Source: an uncultured Oscillospiraceae bacterium | GTDB lineage: Bacteria; Bacillota; Clostridia; Oscillospirales; Oscillospiraceae | DNA: 11,363 bases | Assembly (NCBI GenBank): GCA_934593275.1 | Contig: CAKTQE010000064.1 | Location: 1 to 11,363 of the forward strand | Direction of reading: 5' to 3' | In this document: piece by piece, positions 6,489-11,363 of the stretch | Numbering within the stretch: position 1 is the stretch's first letter | How the letters are laid out: each line of letters opens with the position of its first letter | The notes under the pieces: model-generated | Told to the model about the DNA's origin: nothing | What the model saw: the letters and a program-made list of their open reading frames with translations, nothing else | Databases searched by the model: none | Position numbers and translations under genes: made by a program

Positions 6489-7014
6489 AAAAGAACTCCG
6501 GGCCATGGTCCGGGAGAAAAAACGGGCCATGAGCCTTGCGGAAATTGAAGAAAAGAGCCGGGTATTGGGTGAAAAATTCCGTGCCTGCCCCCAATACGCC
6601 ACGGCGAAAACCATTTACGGATACCTGCCTTATAATCAGGAGGTCCGCACCGTCCCCATGCTGCTTAAGGCTCTGGCCGATGGCAAGCAGGTGGCCGTAC
6701 CCAAGGTCTATGGAGACGAAATGAAGTTTCTGCTGCTGTCGGATCTGGACCAGGTGGCCCCAGGCTACGCCGGGATTCCCGAACCCATTGCTGACGGCCC
6801 CGAGGCCTCTGACCCCACGGCACTGGTGCTGATGCCCGGCCTGGTCTTTGACCCCCAGGGCCACCGCATCGGCTACGGCGGCGGCTTTTATGACAAGTTT
6901 TTAAGCCGGGAACCGAACCACCCCACCGTGGCACTGTGCTACGATTTTCAGGTGCTGCCCCAGCTGGAAACCGAAGAATTTGACATTCCCGTGGACACCG
7001 TCCTCTGGGCATAA
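6478..7014 (+). CDS. 5-formyltetrahydrofolate cyclo-ligase (MTHFS)
   Basis: A 178-residue enzyme of usual family length. It converts 5-formyl-THF and ATP to 5,10-methenyl-THF, returning a storage or inhibitory folate to the one-carbon pool in the cytoplasm. Basic residues near the N terminus (KKELRAMVREKKRAM, 4-18), the substrate segment GYLPYNQEV (48-56) and the diagnostic PGLVFDPQGHRIGYGGGFYDKFL region (120-142, with GYGGGFYD at 132-139) are all present. AGGAGGAGG inside the end of the XRE gene serves as ribosome site, and the two genes overlap by 11 bases, indicating translational coupling. All expected motifs are intact. Confidence 0.94.
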   Translation: MLNKKELRAMVREKKRAMSLAEIEEKSRVLGEKFRACPQYATAKTIYGYLPYNQEVRTVPMLLKALADGKQVAVPKVYGDEMKFLLLSDLDQVAPGYAGIPEPIADGPEASDPTALVLMPGLVFDPQGHRIGYGGGFYDKFLSREPNHPTVALCYDFQVLPQLETEEFDIPVDTVLWA

Positions 7015-7029
7015 GGATAAGGAGATTTT

Positions 7030-7602
7030 ATGGAAGCACTGATTTGGATTTTCACAGCGGCAGCGGTTTTTGGCCTTTGCCGCCTGGTGGACAAGGGCTT
7101 TCAAAAGCTGTTTCGGAATAAAGCGGAGCATCTGTCCGGTCAGGCCGTCCGGGTCAACAAACGCTACGGTGTCTTTGGGGTGATCCTCTCAGCCCTGGGC
7201 GTGGCCGCCATCATAAACGGCACAGGCAGCGACCGGGTGCTGTTCTGGGGCGGCATCATCGTGCTGCTGCTGGGCCTTTCTCTGGCAATCTATTACCTGG
7301 GCTTTGGTATTTTTTACGGGGCTGACAGCTTTCTGGTGTCCACCCTGTTCAAAAAAAGCACCTCTTATCCCTACAGTGCCATTGTGGGGCAAAAGCTGTA
7401 CCTCATCACCGGCGGCAACATCGTGGTCGAATTGCAGCTGGAAAACGGAAAAACCGTTAGCCTGCAATCCACCATGGAAGGGGTCTATCCGTTCCTGGAT
7501 ACGGCCTTTGCCCACTGGTGCCAGCAAAAGGGCCTTGACCCGGAAAGCTGCGACTTCCACGACCCCCAGAAAAGCTGGTGGTTTCCCCATGAGGAAGACT
7601 GA
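7030..7602 (+). CDS. Three-TM membrane protein of unknown function
   Basis: A 190-residue protein that I cannot assign firmly. Three hydrophobic segments are seen: about 1-20, 47-66 and 70-97, with a basic loop (22-45) between the first two. The C-terminal half (about 98-165) is soluble, with alternating short strands (SYPYSAIVGQKLYLITGGNI, VVELQLENGKTVSL) and a helix (YPFLDTAFAHWCQQKG). This resembles bacterial PH-like domains in small membrane proteins; that likeness is a judgement from pattern only. A Clostridia DUF such as DUF6560 is possible. AAGGAG lies 5 bases before the ATG and 15 bases separate it from the folate gene, so it is part of the operon. Confidence 0.8.
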   Translation: MEALIWIFTAAAVFGLCRLVDKGFQKLFRNKAEHLSGQAVRVNKRYGVFGVILSALGVAAIINGTGSDRVLFWGGIIVLLLGLSLAIYYLGFGIFYGADSFLVSTLFKKSTSYPYSAIVGQKLYLITGGNIVVELQLENGKTVSLQSTMEGVYPFLDTAFAHWCQQKGLDPESCDFHDPQKSWWFPHEED

Positions 7603-7604
7603 CC

Positions 7605-8219
7605 ATGGGCCATATTCCAAGCGGGACTACCGCCCAGCTGGAGCTGGTTACCTTTCAGAAAGCCCTGGACGCCGCCAACACCCCCAGCCCGGATTATGAC
7701 ATTCAAAAATGGCTCTACGCCCCGAATTTTTATTCCGAATACCGGTACATCCTGGGTACCCGGGGGCAAAAGCCCCTGATCTGCATTGGTGTGAACCCCT
7801 CCACCGCCCGGCCCGATGCCCTGGACAACACCCTGAAATCCGTGGAGCGCATTGCCCTGGGCAACGGCTATGACAGCTTTCTCATGTTCAACGTCTACGC
7901 CCAGCGGGCAACAGACCCCAACGCCATGGAAAAGGAACTGAATCCCCTGCTTCACCGAGAGAACATGGCAGCGTTCCGGTATGTGCTGTCCCTGTCCCGG
8001 GAACCGGCGGTATGGGCCGCCTGGGGGGCCGTTATCGAAAAGCGGGGCTATCTTTCCCGGTGCGTCCGGGATATGCTGGACATCGGCAAGGAATATGATG
8101 CCCGGTGGTATTGCGCCGGTGCCATCACCAAAAAAGGCCACCCCCACCACCCCCTGTACTTACGAAAAGACGAGCCTCTGAAACCGTTTCAGGTGGAAAC
8201 CTATCTGGAAACGCTGTAA
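7605..8219 (+). CDS. DUF1643 domain protein
   Basis: A 204-residue protein with the DUF1643 pattern: YRYILG (46-51), IGVNPSTA (61-68) with DNTL following, FNVYAQRATDP (95-105), AAWG (138-141) and KKGHPHHPLYL (176-186). The invariant NPSTA and the HPLYL end suggest a nucleotide- or nucleic-acid-handling fold, but no biochemical role is established for the family as far as I know. The start two bases after the previous stop has GAGGAAG 7-8 bases upstream, so it is the last gene of the operon. A terminator follows at 8232. Confidence 0.87.
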   Translation: MGHIPSGTTAQLELVTFQKALDAANTPSPDYDIQKWLYAPNFYSEYRYILGTRGQKPLICIGVNPSTARPDALDNTLKSVERIALGNGYDSFLMFNVYAQRATDPNAMEKELNPLLHRENMAAFRYVLSLSREPAVWAAWGAVIEKRGYLSRCVRDMLDIGKEYDARWYCAGAITKKGHPHHPLYLRKDEPLKPFQVETYLETL

Positions 8220-8231
8220 CCTACACAATCG

Positions 8232-8269
8232 GACGTGTTGCGTGTGACCCAGGCGACACGTCTTTATTT
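8232..8269 (+). terminator. Terminator of the XRE-folate operon
   Basis: GACGTGTTGC (8232-8241) pairs with GCGACACGTC (8253-8262), 10 bp with one T-G wobble, around an 11-base loop. It is followed by TTTATTT. Only 21 bases then remain before the next gene, with no good promoter, so the phosphodiesterase cluster may depend on read-through. Confidence 0.65.
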
Positions 8270-8290
8270 CTAATAAAGGAGATTTTGAAT

Positions 8291-8806
8291 ATGAAACTGC
8301 TCATTGCCTCTGATATTCACGGCAGTGCCTATTGGTGCGGTCGGCTTTGTGAAGAACTGGAAAAGGAACACCCGGACAAGCTGATTTTATTGGGGGACCT
8401 ACTCTACCACGGCCCCAGAAACGATTTGCCCCGGGACTATGCCCCCAAAAAGGTCATCCCCATGCTAAGCGCATTTTCCCAAAAAATCATTGCCGTTCGG
8501 GGCAACTGCGAGGCGGAGGTGGACCAGATGGTGCTGCCTTTCCCCTGTATGGCAGATTACGCGGAGCTTCTGGTGGACGGAAAGACCTTCTATTTGACCC
8601 ACGGCCACCACGCAAATCCTCAGGCCCTGCCTCCCCTGCCCCAGGGTAGCGTTTTTCTCTCCGGCCACACCCATGTAAAGCTGGATGAAACCGTTGGCGG
8701 CATTCGCTGCCTGAACCCCGGCAGCGTGTCCATACCCAAGGACGGCAGCCACAGCTATCTGATTTATGAGGACGGAAGCTTTTTCTTCCGGGTCATGGAG
8801 GAATAA
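8291..8806 (+). CDS. YfcE/MJ0936-type metallophosphodiesterase
   Basis: A 171-residue calcineurin-like phosphoesterase, the usual size for the YfcE/MJ0936 group. All metal-binding motifs are present: DIHG (Asp8, His10), GDLLYHGPRN (Asp36, N44), RGNCE (Asn72), THGHH (His104) and GHTHV (His126, His128), then the family's NPGS. Members cleave phosphodiester model substrates with Mn2+ in vitro; the natural substrate is generally unknown. The start is set by AAGGAG about 8 bases upstream. A terminator-like hairpin lies between it and the upstream operon. Two base pairs separate its stop from the next small gene, so it leads a tight cluster. Confidence 0.93.
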   Translation: MKLLIASDIHGSAYWCGRLCEELEKEHPDKLILLGDLLYHGPRNDLPRDYAPKKVIPMLSAFSQKIIAVRGNCEAEVDQMVLPFPCMADYAELLVDGKTFYLTHGHHANPQALPPLPQGSVFLSGHTHVKLDETVGGIRCLNPGSVSIPKDGSHSYLIYEDGSFFFRVMEE

Positions 8807-8808
8807 GC

Positions 8809-8985
8809 ATGGATTCGACCCAATGTGACAGCTGCTGGTATTATGATTATGATGAGGAGTATGACGAATACTACTGCATGATGGATTTGGACGAGGATGA
8901 GGTCTACCGCATTCTCTCCTCCCAGAGCCAGCGTTGCCCTTACTACCGTCAGGGTGACGACTATACCCTTGCCAGGAGGCAATGA
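8809..8985 (+). CDS. Small acidic four-cysteine protein (DUF6472-like)
   Basis: A 58-residue protein starting MDSTQCDSC and ending LARRQ. Four cysteines (6, 9, 23, 43) form a CxxC plus two single Cys pattern, suggesting a zinc-binding knuckle. It is very acidic and Tyr-rich, with YYDYDEEYDEYYC at 11-23 followed by MMDLDEDEVYRILSS and CPYYR at 43-47. I recall similar Clostridia proteins named DUF6472; the match is from memory of the pattern CxxCxxY...EYDEYYC...DEDE.YR.L...CPYFR. GGAGG lies 7 bases upstream, two bases separate it from the phosphodiesterase stop, and its own stop overlaps the spacer of the next gene. It is real but easily missed because of its length. Function unknown. Confidence 0.85.
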   Translation: MDSTQCDSCWYYDYDEEYDEYYCMMDLDEDEVYRILSSQSQRCPYYRQGDDYTLARRQ

Positions 8986-8987
8986 CC

Positions 8988-10781
8988 ATGAAATTTTTCG
9001 CTGTCCTATTGGCCGTTTTTCTGCTGACGGGCTGTACCGGCCCCAAGGGAGAAACCCAGCTATCTATGGAATCCACCCAGGCCCTCTATGCCCCCGGCCA
9101 TACCTTGGAAACCCAAACCCAGGGGGTCATGCAGGTGTTCCCCACCCAGGAAACCGGCTTTTGCCACATCCACCCCATGGGAGAGGATCTGCTTTTGCAG
9201 TGCGGCGGCAGCATCACCCGGCTCTCCGGCCCGGGACTACAGGAAACCGCCCAGGGCAGCACCCAGGTGGTATTGCGAACGGATGCTGACGGGGCCTGGG
9301 TGCTTACCAGCCACACCGTTTCCGTTCTGGACGGCGATTTGCAGGAATTGCAAACCATTTCCCTGCCGGATACCCTCAGCGGCATTCCGGGGCTTAGCCC
9401 GGACAGCCGGTATCTATACTACTTAGACCGGGACTGCCTGAAAGCTCTGGACTGCTCCACCGGCCTTTCCAGCCTTTTGCGGGACAACATGAATTTCTAT
9501 GACGGCTCCGTCACGGCCCTGACCCAGGAGCTTTTGTTCCTGCGCCTGAACCGGGATGACGGCAGCCCCCAGCGGCTTCTGGTATCCGCCCAGGACGGCA
9601 GCACCCAATACCCGGACTATGCCCCCCAGGATGCCGCCTGGTCCCAGGCGGGGCTTCAAATGCTCTTGCCGGATGCAAACGCCCCTCTGGTGCTGCTGCT
9701 AACTCCCGGCGGCACCGCGGGCCAGCTGCCTTTAGGCCCTACCGAAGAAGTTCTCTGTTTTCTGGATGGCTACGTCATCACCCAGACTCCCACCACCACG
9801 GGCCTGACCCTGCGGCTCTACAGCTTCTCCTCCCGAATGCTTCTGAGCCAGGTGGAATTGCCCGGTATCGATGCCCTGGGAAACGGCTGTTTTACCGGCG
9901 ACGGCGGTCTCTACCTCACCGCCCGACACCAGGACTCCGGACTCTGGTGGATCCTCCGCTGGAACTATGATGCTTTCCCGCCGGAGAACACCGATTCCTG
10001 CCTGGTTCCCTATTACACCCGGCAGAACCCCAACCGGGCTGGTATGGCCCAGTGCCGGGAGACGGCGGACAATCTGGAAGAACAATACGGCATTTCCATC
10101 CTCCTCTTTGACCAAGCCGCCCAGGCCGCCCCCTGGGACTACCGTTTCACCGCCGCTTACCGGGTGGAGGAAACCCAGTGGCAACTGCAATGCCTGGAGG
10201 AGGCCCTGAGTACCTTTCCCCAGGGATTTCTCTCCAAACTCCGCAAAGGCTGGGACGATCTGACCCTGTGCCTGGTCAGCACCATTGAGGGAACCGCCGG
10301 TTCCGGCAGTCTGGACACAGCAGAGGGCCTGCAATTCCAGTCCGGCAGTCATTTCTATCTGGCCCTGGCCCCCTCCTCCCCTGAGAGTCTGCGCTACACC
10401 CTGTTCCACGAATTCAGCCACCTGATCGATACCCAGGTGCTGACCCGGTGCAGCGTCTATGACAACTGGAACGATTTGAACCCCCAGGATTTTGCCTATG
10501 CCCTGGACTATCAGGTGGATTTGGATGCCTACGGCAGCTTTTTAGAGGGCGACGACCGGGCCTTTATCGATGCCTACTCCATGACCTACCCCGCCGAGGA
10601 TCGGGCAAGGATTTTTGAATGTGCCGCCAACCCCGGAAACGAGGCTTTATTCACCTCCCCCATCCTGAAAGCCAAACTCCTGCGCATCTGCACCGGCATC
10701 CGCCAAGCCTTCAACCTGACCCAAGAGGGCGGCCCGTATGTGTGGGAGCAGTATCTGGGGCAGGGAGCGGGGAAAGGGTGA
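8988..10781 (+). CDS. Lipoprotein with β-propeller-like region and HExxH metallopeptidase domain
   Basis: A 597-residue exported protein. Lipobox LLTGC puts the lipidated Cys at about residue 16. Residues about 35-325 consist of repeated short strands with Asp/Gly turns (LSPDSRYLYYLDRD, SAQDGSTQYPDYAPQ, FTGDGGLYLTARHQ), typical of a β-propeller. The C-terminal part (about 340-590) holds HEFSH at 474-478 followed by LID, a zincin active site: His474 and His478 bind zinc and Glu475 is catalytic. Glu537 in PAEDRARIFE is the likely third ligand, as in gluzincins. Upstream LEEALSTFPQGFLSKL resembles Firmicutes ATLF-like peptidases. The start at 8988 is preferred to the ATG at 8982 because AGGAGG (8974-8979) is then 8 bases away. 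It follows the small Cys protein by two bases. Substrate unknown. Confidence 0.85.
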   Translation: MKFFAVLLAVFLLTGCTGPKGETQLSMESTQALYAPGHTLETQTQGVMQVFPTQETGFCHIHPMGEDLLLQCGGSITRLSGPGLQETAQGSTQVVLRTDADGAWVLTSHTVSVLDGDLQELQTISLPDTLSGIPGLSPDSRYLYYLDRDCLKALDCSTGLSSLLRDNMNFYDGSVTALTQELLFLRLNRDDGSPQRLLVSAQDGSTQYPDYAPQDAAWSQAGLQMLLPDANAPLVLLLTPGGTAGQLPLGPTEEVLCFLDGYVITQTPTTTGLTLRLYSFSSRMLLSQVELPGIDALGNGCFTGDGGLYLTARHQDSGLWWILRWNYDAFPPENTDSCLVPYYTRQNPNRAGMAQCRETADNLEEQYGISILLFDQAAQAAPWDYRFTAAYRVEETQWQLQCLEEALSTFPQGFLSKLRKGWDDLTLCLVSTIEGTAGSGSLDTAEGLQFQSGSHFYLALAPSSPESLRYTLFHEFSHLIDTQVLTRCSVYDNWNDLNPQDFAYALDYQVDLDAYGSFLEGDDRAFIDAYSMTYPAEDRARIFECAANPGNEALFTSPILKAKLLRICTGIRQAFNLTQEGGPYVWEQYLGQGAGKG

Positions 10782-10790
10782 GCGGTGAGA

Positions 10791-10859
10791 GTTTACAGTT
10801 TACAGTTGACAGTTTTTCCTCAAATTGACAATGGACAATTGACAATTGACAATTTTTTT
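10791..10859. repeat. Tandem heptamer repeats (GTTTACA and ATTGACA)
   Basis: Three heptamers GTTTACA, GTTTACA, GTTGACA (10791-10811), then GTTTTTCCTCAA, then four heptamers ATTGACA, ATGGACA, ATTGACA, ATTGACA (10824-10851) ending in a T run. Similar heptamer arrays are known between genes in several bacterial groups. The units contain -35-like TTGACA but no matching -10 follows. Confidence 0.85.
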
Positions 10860-10907
10860 GGAGGACGGACGTTCCGGCAACCCTGGCACCCAAAAGCACG
10901 GTACAAA

Positions 10908-10957
10908 AGCTTCCCCGACCGGGAAGCTGGCAGGGCGAAGCCCTGACTGATGAGGGG
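10908..10957. repeat. Two-hairpin dispersed repeat
   Basis: AGCTTCCC (10908-10915) pairs with GGGAAGCT (10921-10928), and CAGGGC (10931-10936) pairs with GCCCTG (10940-10945) around GAA. ACTGATGAGGGGG follows. The layout matches, from memory, a palindromic intergenic repeat common in gut Clostridia. It may extend left to about 10861. Confidence 0.65.
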
Positions 10958-11016
10958 GCGGAGCAGCGTAAAACATTCCAGAAACAAAGGGCGAATCCGT
11001 AGAAACGTAACATCAT

Positions 11017-11130
11017 TGTCATTCCGACCGGAGTGGAGGAATCCACCACGTGGCAAAAAGTACCTACACAAGGTAAAATCCGCTACTTGGGAAGATTCCT
11101 CGACTCCGTTTCACTACGCTCGGAATGACA
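11017..11130. repeat. MITE-like inverted-repeat element, 114 bp
   Basis: The left end TGTCATTCCGACCG (11017-11030) and the right end (11117-11130, inverted TGTCATTCCGAGCG) match at 13 of 14 positions. Pairing continues imperfectly through GAGGAATC. The interior has no coding capacity. Another copy of the left end is present at 76-89. No transposase is present, so any movement would depend on another element. Confidence 0.75.
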
Positions 11131-11170
11131 AGATTGAAGGTGGTTCCGTTCAACCGAACAGGTTATAATT

Positions 11171-11200
11171 GCCACGTGGCGGGCGGCAGATTGCCGCCCC
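11171..11200. repeat. GCCACGTGGC palindrome and GGGCGGCA hairpin
   Basis: A 10-bp perfect palindrome GCCACGTGGC (11171-11180) is followed at once by GGGCGGCA-GAT-TGCCGCCC (11181-11199). CCACGTGGC also occurs inside the inverted-repeat element at 11046-11054. The hairpin resembles the GGGCGGC...GCCGCCCCTACG repeat type of Firmicutes intergenic DNA. No T run follows, so it is a poor terminator. Confidence 0.6.
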
Positions 11201-11332
11201 TACGATACATTTGTTACAAATTACCGTATATTTAACGCATCTATCATCGTTTTGTGTTCCGAAAAATGCAAAAAAAACGTGGTACATTGACGTAGTAGTC
11301 TGTTAAAACTAAAACTTTATTTCCGGATATAG
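11201..11332. other. AT-rich tail with possible promoter
   Basis: No coding region is seen on either strand. A weak promoter candidate lies at 11287-11315: TTGACG, a 17-base spacer, TAAAAC. It would start transcription just before an ATG at 11333. Confidence 0.35.
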
Positions 11333-11363
11333 ATGAGCAAGCTTGATACGAGCAGACTCTGTT
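11333..11363 (+). CDS. Possible 5' end of a gene cut by the window edge (MSKLDTSRLC...)
   Basis: Ten codons are open to the end of the window, reading MSKLDTSRLC. Only a weak GGA lies 5 bases upstream. The weak promoter at 11287-11315 is in the right place. The call is tentative and no product can be named. Confidence 0.25.
   Translation, partial: MSKLDTSRLC

Noticed and set aside
9465..9470. Frameshift or break within the long lipoprotein
   Set aside because: The frame is open from signal peptide to stop with consistent composition; no disruption is visible.
10791..10859. Possible CRISPR array
   Set aside because: Units are 7 bases with no spacers and no cas genes are nearby.
10947..10954. 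CTGATGAG, resembling the hammerhead ribozyme core
   Set aside because: No correctly placed stem II with a following GAAA and no cleavage-site stem can be built; the motif is part of a palindromic repeat.

Overview
The window looks like a piece of a gut-type Clostridia chromosome, most likely order Oscillospirales. This is inferred from GC-rich genes with strong AGGAGG-type ribosome sites, AT-rich promoters close to the sigma-A consensus, small Firmicutes-type proteins, and many palindromic intergenic repeats. No phage, plasmid, CRISPR or defence genes are seen. It is mostly ordinary housekeeping sequence, and the unusual material is in the non-coding ends.

Layout. Positions 1-130 hold the first codons of a minus-strand gene cut by the window edge, with its ribosome site and extended -10 promoter next to a half-copy of a dispersed repeat. 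Positions 129-345 hold a structured element: partial tRNA 3' ends in alternating orientation, three consecutive 10-bp hairpins, and a perfect 20-bp terminator hairpin. A complete minus-strand tRNA-Val(GAC) follows (345-421) with a perfect consensus promoter. Next, on the minus strand, come an unrecognised lipoprotein (533-1042) and a LysR regulator (1232-2131). The regulator is divergent from a sodium:neurotransmitter-type symporter (2243-3598), and the two promoters share one -35 site. A BadF/N-acetylglucosamine-kinase-type sugar kinase (3654-4574, minus) converges on the transporter across a shared bidirectional terminator. It is divergent from an ApbE flavin transferase lipoprotein (4750-5760).

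From 5841 a plus-strand operon runs: membrane-anchored XRE regulator, 5-formyltetrahydrofolate cyclo-ligase, a three-TM protein of unknown function, and a DUF1643 protein. It ends at a terminator at 8232-8269. A second tight cluster follows: YfcE-type phosphodiesterase, a 58-residue four-cysteine protein, and a 597-residue lipoprotein with an HExxH metallopeptidase motif. The last 580 bases hold at least four different dispersed repeat types side by side, and perhaps the first codons of another gene.

How the genes work together. The LysR/symporter pair is a plausible regulator-target pair for sodium-driven amino-acid uptake. The XRE protein probably controls its own operon, which includes folate salvage. 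The phosphodiesterase cluster shares short spacings, and its last two genes overlap ribosome site to stop codon, so they are probably co-translated; their common role is unknown.
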